The notes under the pieces: model-generated
Databases searched by the model: none
Told to the model about the DNA's origin: nothing
Seen by the model: only the letters and a program-made list of their open reading frames with translations
Position numbers and translations under genes: made by a program
Shown here: positions 44,917-58,073 of the stretch, one piece after another
Layout: the number at the start of each line of letters is the position of its first letter
How positions within the stretch are numbered: position 1 is the first letter of the stretch
NCBI GenBank assembly: GCA_947561715.1
Contig: OX387200.1
Span: forward strand, 21,454,501 to 21,518,500
DNA length: 64,000 bases
Reading direction: 5' to 3'
DNA from: Ascidia mentula
Lineage: Eukaryota; Chordata; Ascidiacea; Phlebobranchia; Ascidiidae

Positions 44917-47440
44917 ATGTTAAGGCAGAAATGCATTTATCTCGCCGTAGCATGTGTCTTTTATGTATGTACATTAACTCAATTTATGTGAGATATTGGT
45001 AACTGTATCATTTGTAAAATTTCGTTAATTGATGTTTGTATAGCAACATTCACAAGCGTCATTAAGAATTAACATTCTTACTGTAAAGTGTATTTTTAGT
45101 TTGTTTGCTGTGTATATTCCAAATCTTCTTGTGCTGTGTAGTGTATATTTTACACTCTTTCCGATTTTTTGCATATATGTGCATATATAAACCTTGGAGA
45201 GGAAAAGATCTGTACAATTTACTACACAAATCCTCGATACGATAGCTGTGATCACCAAGGTCAGGGCCTGTGCAGCATGCGATCTTATCATGTGATAGCA
45301 TTATTACGATGGTAGAGATCTCCTTTGTTAGTGTTGAGGTCGCTGGAGGCTGTCCGCTTGGGCACCAATTGCACCTCAGTCGGTAGAGCGCTGAAATTGA
45401 ACCCACGAGCCACGTTCGAAATTGTAATTAAGTGACGCAACAATACGAAAATGGGACGTTATTTAGTTCAATAAAATGTGATCATTTTATTAAGTGGCGG
45501 GAAGGAAATGCTGATAATTCAAGCAACCTCTTGTGTATGCCAATATTCATCATAATATCAATTTGCTTAAAATTGAAATTTTTTAGGGCGAATTTTTGAA
45601 AACAAAAGTAGGGCTCCAGTTCTGTTCGGAATGACATTTAGGAAGTGTTAGTGATTGGAATTTTGCATTTGTTTGGTTATGGCCTGGTCCTTTGCTTTTG
45701 ACTTACTAGCTCTTTACTGACATCAGGTGGTATTTATTGGTTTAGTGCCACCAAGTTGTGTACAAGAAAACATAGAATGGTAAAACTTGCCTGGCGATCT
45801 GAATCCGTGGACTGACGATAAGTGATTCGGGTTGTGACCAATAACAGGCAAATTTAAATTGACACTAATTGTCAATATTCGGGTGGATAGCGGAAAAGAT
45901 CATGAAGAGCGGAAAAGGTTGTCTTGCTGTGCTAGACAGAAAGCTTAGTAAACCAACCCTGTTGAAGAGCAGTCCCGTCGTCATCCAACCATTTAATGCG
46001 TTAGGTTTGTCCTGATTCGATACAAAATAGCAAGTTTGGCTTGTACACATTTCCGTCAAAAAGTCACGCGAAACATCGAGGGTTTTTGTGGTGTTGTTTG
46101 TTTTACTTGTCGCTTGAAATGGGATTTTGTTGAGCATTGGACAGGGTAATGTGCGATAATGGGCGATTTGCAAACGTTTGCATAATAATTCCTTATGAGG
46201 ATACGAAACCAATTAATTTTGTCATCAACGGGTTTCATTACTTTGTGCGAAAATGGCAAATTTATGTGATTGCAGAATCAAGTCGTGCCTGCGTTTCGTT
46301 TGGCTTGACTTGCTTTGAACGTTGAACCCAGTCGAGCTTGTTGAGGACCTATAGTGAAAATGCAACAACCATAACAAAAACATTGTACGTGGTACCTTGC
46401 TGGCAAACACTTCAGTGTAACAAGATGTAGAGTATATTGCTCTTGGCAAATTCTCGTATTTGCGTTTCAAAAAATCTTTCCAAAACTTGGTTAGGCGTGT
46501 ATGAGGTGGTTTTAACCAAATGCTATCGTGCACTAGTGAGGTATAGACGATGTTGCAACGATTCAAAGTGCGAATTTTAATAAAAGGCTCACTCCACGCG
46601 AAAATGAAGTTTAATTTGTATAGTTATCATAACGTAAGATCGTTTTGTAATTTTGGGTGAATAATGAGAGCGAATGCATAGTAAACAGAGCAAGACCTGA
46701 AGTATTTTTGCTTGTAATTTGCTTGTTAACGTTTTTCCATAATTTGAAAATTTCATATTTTTATTTTTTCCCGTCGTGATAGCAAGTGTAATTACACGGT
46801 AAACAGGTGCAATGTAAGTGATTGTTTGTACATAGGCAAAGCCTTGTTACATAAAATTCGCTGAACGCATAATTTAATCCGCAAAAACCATTCAAGGGTA
46901 TTTATTAACTTCACTTTTCGTTCATGTTAAAGAAATATGTGTGCCATGCTCGGTAGAATGTAAAAAGCGGCTTCCGTTGGAGTGAGTAGCAATCAGATTT
47001 GTAGTTCTATTTAATAAAGCTTGGTAATTCAATTCAGGCTTTCTGCTTGGAAGCAGTTATATAGTACGTTATTGGAAGGGGCGCCAAAAGTCAGTTCCTC
47101 ATGCAGTTTGTAAAACCTATGTATGTCTCACCTGTTTGGAAATTTCGTCTTTGTAAAGAGTTGTTGACAGATTAGTGACGGATGTCTACCTATCATATTT
47201 AACTTCCTTGCAGAACATAAATCGGAGGGCGCCATCTTACTTTTGTGCATCATAATAAGATGGAAGTTAATCAATGCAAGTGTTTGTTTAAACTTTTGCT
47301 ATTAAAAAAAGCCTTCTATCAAGCGTTTTGGGTTGATAAGTGCCTTTTCTCGATTATCTAATTCACGATTATGTAAGCTCTTCATAAAGCTGGATTGTTG
47401 CTAAAGTAAAACAAATTTCTCGGCAGAAGCAAAGGTAGGC
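44917..47440. other. Intergenic region between copies B and C
   Basis: No gene was recognised. AATAAA at 45470-45475 is a possible polyadenylation signal for B, about 550 nt past the stop. The remaining open frames are short and unrelated to known families. Confidence 0.5.
45362..45430 (+). repeat. Degenerate tRNA-like (SINE) sequence
   Basis: CCTCAGTCGGTAGAGCG (45374-45390) is an A-box match and GTTCGAA at 45414-45420 resembles a B box at tRNA-like spacing. The acceptor stem does not close, so a functional tRNA gene is unlikely. Confidence 0.4.
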
Positions 47441-48889
47441 ATGGCTAAAAAAGTTCAAAATTTTATGTTGAACACTTTGGATGCTCTTGAAAAATATGGG
47501 GAAAGTTCATCACAAACTTCTGATCTTCCGCAGTTTCCGTTCAAAAGGTCAAAGCGAAGTGAGATTAAACTTAAATTTCATGGTTGGTCACGAAGATCTG
47601 CAGGAGAGCATGGAGACAACGAGCGAGTGTTTCAGTTAATTCGCGATACGGTGGAGGAAGTTACAGGAGCTTCTGTGGAAAATTTCGATCAGAATCGAAT
47701 GATTTTAACTCTTTCACATGAAAATCCAGCTGTAATTACTCGCGTTGAAAATAAGCACAGAAGTGGCGAGCTGAAGGAAGAGATACACAACCGACTGGAA
47801 AGATACAACGTGACGAGAACAGCACCAGTAAATTTCTCATTCATTGAAATTCTCCCCAACGAAAATACTCAACGAAACGCCAAATTACAAACTGCAGGTC
47901 CCACAAAACAAACCGCCAAATGTGTAGCACAAAAGGTAAGTAAACATCATTTGTAACACCAAAATGAAATTAACCTTATTTGTAATTTATGACCCTTGTT
48001 GAACCAAAGTTCATGTTACTAATCGGTATAGAAAGTAAGTTTATGAATCTCCGAAATAAGTGCTGTACGTTATACCAATAACACCTAAAATTACACAATT
48101 ACACATTTCATAAACTGGCAAAATTACATGATTGAAACTAAAACATTTGGCTCAACTATTTCAAACAATTACAACGTTCCAATTGTCCTGTAAACATTTT
48201 AATAACAAATGCTTCTGAAACGAGTGTTGTTGCAGAATCAATCGTTCAATAAAGAAATAAATATTTTCGAACCATCAGAATTTTTGCTTACTGCCAAATT
48301 TGCTATTAATGTGATGTGTTTATGGTGTGTTTAAGAGTGGCACCAACTCTAAACCAGCAGCAAAATCAAATTATGGGTGGAATGTGCCTGATGGAAACAC
48401 ACCAATACCCCGACAAACAATTCCTGACAAAAGACCACCAACAGTTGCCAGCAAACCCTTGAAAAAAAGCAGCGTGTTTAGTGGTGCAATGAAAAAGGCG
48501 ACAAAGTTTATCAATCCCACGCCAGGTGGGTAAACATGTCAACACTAAAACTATTTTTTAACGTAAAATTCAAAGTTTGGAAATCATCTGGAGATGCGGC
48601 GGCGAAAATGGACGAAAACATTTTGGCCAACCCTAAAGGAATGGGATATTCAGAAACACAAGTTTTGAGTGCTGCTAAACAAGCATGTAAGGCTGGCAAT
48701 GTTTGAACATAATCTCTAATCCGTAACACACTGAAGAAGATTTAACTTTAAAAAAATAGATTTAAATTATGGGAGATACCAATGAAAAACACGTGGAAAT
48801 ATTTCCGTTTTCAATACGAGTTTGTGTTTACACAGATGCAGAAGAAAGTTTGACATACATCAATCAAATACCGGACATCCTTAAGCCAG
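47441..48889 (+). other. Copy C-specific N-terminal exons
   Basis: Exon 1 (165 residues) starts [20 protein letters not shown] and has a folded-looking part, about residues 45-140, with charged helix and strand pattern ([41 protein letters not shown]). I do not recognise the family. Exon 2 is Pro/Lys/Ser-rich linker. Exons 3 and 4 add short amphipathic segments ([25 protein letters not shown]). Junction phases 0-1-1-1 agree. Confidence 0.65.
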
Positions 48890-51800
48890 GTATGGAAACG
48901 GAAAAAATGTAACAAAATAATTACTAATGCCTTTAAAATTTGCAGAAGAGCGTGAATATCAAGCAGTGCAAATCGTGCTACCTGATGTCGATACAAATGG
49001 GGGTTATTGCATCAACGATCAAGAAATTGAAAGGATATTCGGGCAAACCAGTGTGGCTAACACCCCTGTTGCTATCTACTCCGTAGCTGGGGCTTTTCGC
49101 AAAGGAAAATCTTTCATACTGAATTTTTTTTTGCGATATTTATTTCTAATTTTTCCCAGAGACAAAAACCTGGCATTCTGACATTTTAGACTGAGGAATG
49201 GTTGACATCGAAAGAAGATAAACTGAACAAAGGATTTACTTGGAGAGGAGGATCTGAGAGACACACACAAGGAATTTGGGTTTGGGATGAACCATTTTTT
49301 ATTCAAACACCCAAGGGAAAGGTAAGGATAGGTCTGGTGAATACAATTCTATGACAAAGGAGGATGTGTGAAGTATTTTTACGAAATCCAAAGTAAAAAT
49401 ACAAGTTTTCTAACTTTATACTGTCGGTTTATATTTGTTCACAACAAAAAAGTAACTGCTTCATGGTTAGGTCGCTTTGTTTCTGATGGATACTCAGGGT
49501 GCGTTCGATCATCAAAGCACTGTCAAGAATTGCTCTGTTATATTTGGTCTCAGCACTCTTCTGAGTTCTGTACAAATATATAATGTCAAAGAACAAATAC
49601 AGGAAGACACTTTACAGTTCCTGCAGGTAAGTAAAGTTCTTTGATTTTGTCGAAAATGTATATTTTTGTACTTATGGTTTTGTGCATATACATTAACAGC
49701 TTTTCACGGATTATACCAAACTGGCCAAACAAAAACAAAACGACCAAGAGAAAACATTCCAGGTTAAGAAAAGATGTTCCTACAACATAAAAAAACAAAC
49801 TGGTCATTTCATGAGAAGATGTGTGGATTTCCTCCATTGGATTTTAAAGCGTATATCAGAATTTAGAAAACACATATACGCGTGTTGTAAATTGCTATTT
49901 TGCACAAACCATACTTACAAAGTAAAGCTGGTTCATTGAATTTCAGGAACTTATGTTTCTTATTCGGGACTGGCAAGACAAATCATTTTCCTGCGGATTT
50001 GAAGGAGGAAATAAAATATTAGAAACAGTGTTGCAGCCTCAGTTGGATCATCAGGATACGAAATCTGTCCGAAACGACATACAGAATTCTTTCGAAAAAA
50101 TTACCTGTTGTTTGATGCCCTATCCTGGACTTGAAGTGACTGAAAGAACTAAAAACCAGGGAAATGATTTACGATTATGTGGTAGGCACCATTACAGTTT
50201 TAGTAGCACCAGACTGTGATTTTTGAAGGAATAGTGAATAATTCAACTTTCCAACAGACGTGAGGAAAGAGTTCTTACAAACTGTCGACATCATGGTGCG
50301 GGAACTTTTTTCACCGGATAAAATTGTGGCGAAACGAATCAACAAAAAACCCGTGACTGGAATCGATCTCATCAACATCACTCTTTCCTATTTCAATGTA
50401 TTCCAAAGCGGAAAAATGCCGGAAGTGCAAACAATTTTGCAGGTAATGAACGAAAAGTCAGACGAGTGAGTTTTTCTGGCGTGACATAAAAATTACAATG
50501 AAACAAAACGATATTGATATTTATCTATCACTGATGCTTTGGGGCTTGTAATATTCATGATATAAAGATACAAGATAAGTACATGTTTCTTCACAAATTT
50601 CCTCCTTTTCACAATAGGCTACAGCCGAAGTCGCTATTTTGAAAATGCTTGAGGAATGCAAAGATGCATATCGGAATCAAATGAAATTAGTAAGCTTCAA
50701 TACATGCAGCAAATTCGTGTACATATTTACAAGAGTTAAACTACTTTAAAGAAACTAAACAACGAATACCAAAGTTGGACAGAAATACATGCGATGCATG
50801 AAGATTGCAAGGAAAAAGCTTTGCAACAATTCGATAAACAACGAAAGCTGCGTGAAAGTGACAAAACGTTTGTTGCGAAGTATCGGGAAAACCTCATTAA
50901 AAACATAGACCAAAAATTAGCGGAGTTTGAGCAATTTAACAAAACACTTATGGTAAGCAAAGTATTTCTTATGCAAATTTCATGGAATACATTATGCATA
51001 TTTCAAGGAAAACACTAAGGAAACAGTTCGTCACTCATTGGAAGACGCAAGAAACAAATACATACATTATATGGAAAAAGTGAGCTTTGTATGGATTTTA
51101 AAATTGAAATATAAAAATAGGACCCATGAATTTAAGTAGAGGTTGATGATTACAAAATTTTGTGTCTGCTGCTAATTACTTTTTGAAGCAGTTTGTATTT
51201 GTTTTTTTATCAATTTGTTACAAATTTATCACAACCGTTTACCAAAGGTAAATTACTGCTTTTTTTCTTCTCATTTTTCAGTACATAGGTAATGAGTGTG
51301 TTGATGAACGTTCACTTAGTAATGAAGATCAGAAGTGCAAAGAAGAGGTTTTGGAATCTTTCGACAGGAAAACAACCAACCTCCCACCGGAAATTGTCGT
51401 AATCTACACAAATCAACTTAAGGAAGAAATTGCTCTGGAATTTGATAAGTTGAAGGAAAGCAACAAACACAAACTGGTAAGTTCTGCGCAAGATACAACT
51501 CTCGTTTGTTCAAATTTGACTTCGTCGGTAAAAGGTTTATAAATTTAGGAGAGACGCAAACAACGTCTTGAAAAAAGTTCTCTGAATGCATTCAAGATGT
51601 ACAAAGAAATAATGGAAGAAGTAAGTGGCTAGATGGAAATGTTGTTTAGTTTTACCCTAAAACCGCAATGAACAACATCAAACTGTGGTCTCGTTATTGT
51701 AATACTTCCCATCGCTTTTTGGGGCATTATAACAAGGATATTTTTTTAATCTGGGTGGTCTGTGGAAAAATAAAGCTTGATTAAAACAAAATATGAAGAA

Positions 51801-54800
51801 TAAATGAAGAACAATGGTAAAAAATACCTGGAGATGTGAAATGAACCTTTTATGTTGCGCTGTGTATATCCGAGTGCAAAACAAAAAAATATATTTCTGG
51901 GTCAGGGCAGTGTTGATACAACCCAGACCCTATTGAACAGGGTGGAATTTCCTGTCGCTTTCATGCCTTAACTGCCACTATAGGTTTGACTCCGCTGACG
52001 TGAGCTGTACTTTTTGCGATGTGCTTGACTTGGAAAAATTGTGCTTTTCGTGCACAGTTATTAAATGAGACTTTAAATTTGTGACAGATTAAAGGAGATA
52101 AGAGCCATAAAATAGATTAGCTTATTAAAAATATACTATTTTTGTAGAAAATTAATCAAAGCATATTAACTGACATTGAGTATGCTGATGTTCACAAACT
52201 CGCTCAAAGCAAAGCCTTGGATAAGTTTGATTCTACACTCAATGAACAAAACGATGACTACAAGAACATGGAAAGAAATAAACTACTCAAATGGATTCAA
52301 CAAATTAAAGGCAACTATCAAATATCAAACGAAACAAAACGGGTGAACATTTATTTAAAATGCGGGTGATACCATTTTGAGCATTGTTGAAAGGAATATT
52401 TTGTTTAGAGTATGTTTCAAAGGAAACTTATTGCAGAAACGATGGAAAATGTCAAACAACAATACGTTGCTGCAATGAAAAGGGTTTGTGACATATTTGT
52501 CTATCTATGGAATAAGTATTTATTAATAAAATACTGCTGTGAAACTTCCAGGTAAACTGTGCGGAATATAGGAAACTGGAACAATTCCATCTGGAGAATA
52601 AAAAGAATGCCGAAACTTATATGGTTTCTTGTCTTTATAAAGACAATCTGTATGAGAAATGCAAGGAGCAGTTTAACGCAATGATTGAAATTGAATACAA
52701 AGAGATCAAAAGGGTCAACAGGGACAAAAAGGTATTTACACTTGAACCAACGTCATGAAAGGACATTTATTCCTCGGAATTGGGTGAATATTTACTCAAT
52801 GACCAGTAACTTAACAATGGAATGTAATCAAGAACTTCCAAACTCAATGAATATGAAAACGTTTTGCTGTTGAATTTGAAAGGGCATGAAATAAATTTTT
52901 GGACAAAATTGTACTCAACAAATTAATCGACGTAAAGTAGATTTGCACTCTACTTTAGTCAATGTTTTCTTTTGTTTATGATTTAGATAAGATTGGATAT
53001 GGAAGAAAGAAGGGCTGTTGGAATTGCCAAACTTGCCTTTACAGATGGCCTGCAAAGTGTAATTGCTTTTATAACATAGTGACTCATAGTTCTTGGGTTG
53101 ATGGTAAAATAGTTCGAAATTTTTTCTTGCGTTGTCAACTTTGCATTTACATTTCAATTAAAAAGCAAAACCATAGGCGATTTACTTTTTGATAACTTCG
53201 ATTAATGTTATTGTTTTTTCCACTCGAGTAAATGGACAAACTGAAAATACGAAACGACACCATAATAAGCACCACGAATAAACTAAATTAAATACGACGG
53301 GAATGCTTGATTAATGACTTTATTCTTTATAGGATACATATGGAAAGTATGTTGACCAGAGTTCTCAACTTCACGTTGAGAGGAAATCTAGAAACGAGGC
53401 CTTCAAAATATTCGAGAAAAAATCAACAAACTTACCGCCAGAAGTTAAAGAAATCTACCGACAAGAACTTGAAGAAACCATGAATCAGCAAAAGGATGAA
53501 TTCAACCGGAACAACAATGACAAGCTTGTAAGTTAACGTGTGGGTGGTCTGTGTATTTGTAATGATATTAATTGTTCATTTGGACATGAACATGAGGCTT
53601 TAAGTCACTGTAACTTAGGAGCAACTGCAAAACATAAATGTCAAAAGAAACCAGTACATACACCTGGACAAGAACAAGAAACCACACGGACAGATCAACC
53701 TTGTTGACAAATACATTTGAATTTCAGGAGAAAATAAAGATTTCTCTTAAAAAGAAGGCGGATTTCTGCTTCAGCATTTACGTGGAAGTAATGAACTCAG
53801 TAAGAAAATAAATTGTTGCAAGTTTTTCTGCATTTACAGATAAACGATTCCTTGTGTAGAAATGTGCAGAGCAGATCATGTCTGATGAAGATTTTAACGA
53901 AGCTCACAAGAAAGCAAATACCGAAGCATTGGAAACATTTGAAAGCTCAGATGTTGGTTTGAACACAACTGAAAGAAGTGAGACAAAGGAAAAACTTCTA
54001 CTGCGAATCAATGAGCGTCAAAGTAAATTCAAAGCTGCAGTTGAAAGCCGTAGGGTAAGCAAATTCACAAAATCCGTTTATTTCTAAGAGTTGTCATATG
54101 TGGGCGTGAATGCAGTTTTTAAGTAATTTTGTTTCCGGTAAACATGTATATTATTGTTAAATCATATTTTCTGGTTTGGGTCGAGCCGATATGTCTACTT
54201 GTGGTCACTGTAATATGTCTAGTGAAAGTAACGTGGAATTTAAGTAAAACTTTTGCTGACTCAATTACACACTTATAATTGCAGAAACAATTTCACACCA
54301 AAACCAACGAAACACTAAGTGCTGCAGCAATTGCGTATTCATCAGTTATGGACGAGGTGCGCATGCTAGAAATGAGTATATTTTAGTTAAATATCAAACG
54401 AAGTTATTCTGTCCTCTATCAGTTGAACAGATTCTTTGCTTGGTGTATGATTGCAACATTCTTATTTCACTTTCTGATTTATTCAAACGTTATTTTCTTA
54501 AGACTTGTAGTCACGGTTACGCCACGGATGAGTCCCTTCAACAAGCATCTGCCAGAGGCAAACAAAAAGCTAAGGAAATTATCTTTTCAGTGTATGATAA
54601 ATCAATCGTAGATAAATGTATGGAACTACTAGAAGATATCATCGACAACAAATTTGAGGAAATAAAAATAAGAAACAAGGTTTGTCTCGACCGAAACCAA
54701 CCAAGAAATTTTATTTGGAGCAAGGATTTTTATCGTTAGAAAGTCATCACTGATGTACATCAAGATTGGTTGCACCCACGGCATGTTTTAATCATTTAAT

Positions 54801-57800
54801 ACTGTATTTAAGGTCGGGTTTCGTACAAGATAATAGTTTAGTTTGCAGTTTTAAGCAGTGAATGGGGCATATGCATTCATTGCAAACTTGTATTTTTAAT
54901 TGTTTAACTTTTTGAAGCAAAAAGCCTAATAATAAACTTTTCTGGCGTTAAATTATACATGAGTTTTACGTCCCTGTACTACGAATATACCTTAAAATAT
55001 ATAACTTACATATAGGAGCACATGGAACATAATATAAACGAGATCATGACCAAATCTGTGGAATTTCATGCTTCCGAGTTAAAAAAGGTATAATTCACTT
55101 GTATACGGGACAAATTTGAGGATTTCCACATCAAACTTTCGTCAGCAGAAAAGCGGTGGGGAATACGTTGAAGAACGTTTGATGTCGGGATTGGAGCAAA
55201 GTTGCCGGGTTGAAACTCTTGACGTTTTTAAAAAGGAAACCGAACAATATCCAGGAGAGGTAGTTGCAAACTATCAACGTGAACTGGAGATCCAGTTGTA
55301 TCAGAAATGGAAGCAGTTCCAGGAGGGAAATTATCACAAGTCTGTAAGTTGTAAAATTGAGATAGAAATGTATTTAATAATTAAATTAATTTTTTGTTTT
55401 GCGCTAAACATGGATAGATTATAAGGTTTCAAAACAAAAATCCATGGCATTTGTAATTTTTCAGGTTGAAATAAGACATGAACTTGAAAGGGAAGTAGAG
55501 TCTGCATCTAACAAGTACAAGGAAATTATGCAAAAGGTACATTGGTGCGCCTCGTGGTTCATTCCCCGCAAGTATAACAGTTTTAGATCTTAATATCTTC
55601 CTCTGCTTCTAATACACATACATCTACAGCTTTTCATTACTTTAAATAAGGAGTTTACGGCACTAATATGCTAAGAATATTATAATTCTTGTTGTAGGTT
55701 ATTTGTAAAAACACAACAATAGTTCGTTATATTAGCTGCAAACATACAAATGTCAATTTTTTTTCAAGATTTGCGCAAATAAAATCATGACTGATGAGGC
55801 CTTTGAGAAAGTTCACCAAAAAACTCAACGAGAAGCGATGGAAGAATTCGTTGGCCTAAAATTTGGCCAAAATTCTCATCTTAAGAATGAAGAACAGAAG
55901 AGATTGGCCACCTTGATTCAACAAATGCAAAATAACTGCAAAAAAGACAATGACATAAAGAGGGTAGGCCCACTTCATTATCCTTATTGTGCCTAAAAAT
56001 CTTGCATGAAAAAGGGAAAGTGGTTGTTATTGTTTTTCAGAGGACGGCTCAGGTCGCAGCATTAGAAAAATTGGAAAAGGCTGCAAACACGTATCAGCTA
56101 GAAATGAAAAAGGTAAAGAAGAAGTTAAACCACCATCTACAATATTGATTTTTTTCCCATTCTGGAAGAAATGTTGATGTTATTTAGCCCTATCAATAGG
56201 TATTTTTTCAAGCGTTGTTCCTTACGTTCTTTTGACAGACTTGCAACGACAAATACGTTGATGAAAGCATACTTGAACAAGCTCACAATGAGGGAAAGAA
56301 GAAAGCTGAAACTGTTTTAAAATCCTTTGAAAGAAAGAATCTTGTTGAAGACCTAATGTCACAGTTCGAGAAATTAATCAACAACGAATACGAAAAGATA
56401 AAAAATCAAAATAAACATTTAAAGGTAATGCAGTTAGTTTTATAAAATGCTTGATTTTCATGCAGAAAATGATGTGAGTTGCTTTTTGAAACCCACAAGT
56501 TGTCAAAATATCTCTATTTTTACAGGAAAAAGCAATTAATCAATTTCGACAAAACAAGCTTGATGCATACGAAAGATACCAAAAGAACATCGACAGCGTA
56601 AGTAAACCACTTGTATCTCTTCTAGTATGTTAAATAATATTGGGAAGTAATCAAGTAATGTGTTATGATTCAATAAGCCAACATCTCATCTTTATACAAT
56701 GGTACATGAAATCATGACTTGTCGTTAAACTTCATATGTTTGGATTATTCGGATTCGGCCAAATCTATGCTGGATTGGCTCAACCCTGAAAAATAATAGA
56801 TTTGACTGAAGGTGTAAACATAGTAGCTTAAACTCTAATTCAATATTTAACATTCGATGAGAAGTTAAGAAAGCTGATTGACACTCGACTTGATGTTTGC
56901 GTAGGCGACTCAGCAATACATGGTAGCAGACAAAATTCAGAACGTTCACCAACAGGAAATGGCCAAAGCATTGGACGAATATGATAAAGGGGGACTTAAT
57001 AATGAACCTCAAAATGATTTTAAGTTGTTGAGGAATCACCTAGAAGGAGACATACAGAGACATTACCAACTTGTTTCCAAACGAAACAATGACTTGAAGG
57101 TAAAAAAAGCATATTTTCAAACTGTGTTCTGTAAGCACGAGTGCACGACCATCTATTTATAACTTATCAGTTTTCACCACAGCAAATTTAGCACGGTGAT
57201 TTTTTTTGCGCATATTGATCTTAAGTATCTTTGATACAGTGGATGCTTGAGGAAAAAGGGGAGAAGGTTTTACAAAACATCAAAATGGCCTACATCAAGT
57301 TAATGGATGAGGTAAGTTGGTTTGACTGATTACAACCAAATGCTTTTTCCACAGAATGTGCTTGCACACTCTGTAAATTTTCAACGATTAAGTATGGTCA
57401 TTTATAACATGATAATTTACCTGCGCAGATTGGAAAAATGTTGTTTTGTAAACATTGAATGTTGTTACGTTCTCTTTTACACTATTGCCTGATTTACTGT
57501 GTCAGAACCAAATATTGCCTGATACTTTTATCTTATACAACATATGTTTTTACAGATTTACAACATATGTTTTTACAGATTTTTTTAGAGCGTTTGAAAA
57601 CGATTGCAGGCATTAAGAGAGCAAATATTGTGGGACAAAGTAAAAAGCTGCAGTCTCGTTACACGTTCTCAATTTTGTTTTTGTAATTCCAGATGTGCAA
57701 TAGAACATACGTTGAACCAGCACTTCTGCAGGAAACACATCAACAATTTAAGAACGAAGTTGAAAACAGTTTTACTGAACAACTCGGAGCGAGTGCTTCC

Positions 57801-58073
57801 GGCATCATCCAGAAATTGGTTGAAAAATGCTGCAATGAGTTGGACGAACATTTCAAAGGCGTCGAAAAACTGAATGAAGAAAACAAGAAAGTCCTAAAGC
57901 GTAAGCGGAGAAAAAAATTCGCAAATATTGTTGGTGGAATTGGTAAAATTGCTGGAGGGTTTTTGGGAATCCTGCTTGGTCCCAGTGGTATGAAATCTTG
58001 CGCTGATGTTGGTAATGCTGTAGGCCAAGCAATAGGGAGTTTTTTGGCTAAAATTACTGAAAGTAAAAAATAA
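47441..58073 (+). CDS. Copy C: atlastin-like multi-module GTPase with extra N-terminal region
   Basis: 34 exons are readable. The 5' exons 47441-47935, 48336-48525, 48576-48686 and 48836-48889 have no counterpart in A or B. GTPase exons are 48946 to about 49143, 49190-49321, 49471-49626, 49700-49762, 49947-50181 and 50258-50442, with [26 protein letters not shown] and LIRDW. Twelve modules and a tail follow. If the P-loop exon were spliced as in B the protein would be about 1,731 residues. However, the donor after that exon is deleted and reading through gives a TGA about 17 codons after GKSF, so normal product may not form. It is either a recent pseudogene, a gene using another splice, or a sequence error. 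Confidence 0.8.
50618..58073 (+). other. Twelve-module exon array and tail of copy C
   Basis: Pairs: 50618-50689/50752-50952; 51008-51079/51282-51476; 51549-51620/52148-52342; 52409-52483/52552-52731; 52987-53058/53333-53527; 53728-53799/53860-54054; 54285-54356/54503-54679; 55016-55087/55149-55343; 55465-55536/55769-55963; 56041-56112/56239-56424; 56526-56597/56905-57099; 57240-57311/57693-58073. Order and length pattern match A and B, including the 75-nt short exon of module 4 and the 177-nt long exon of module 7. The tail is [20 protein letters not shown] with hydrophobic glycine-rich sequence. AATAAA overlaps the stop at 58069-58074. Confidence 0.88.

Noticed and set aside
45374..45420. 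tRNA gene suggested by A-box and B-box matches
   Set aside because: The arms do not pair and the B box is poor; scored as a degenerate SINE-like sequence.
45865..46566. Overlapping minus-strand ORFs between genes B and C
   Set aside because: They are short, mutually overlapping frames without domain, signal peptide or exon structure.
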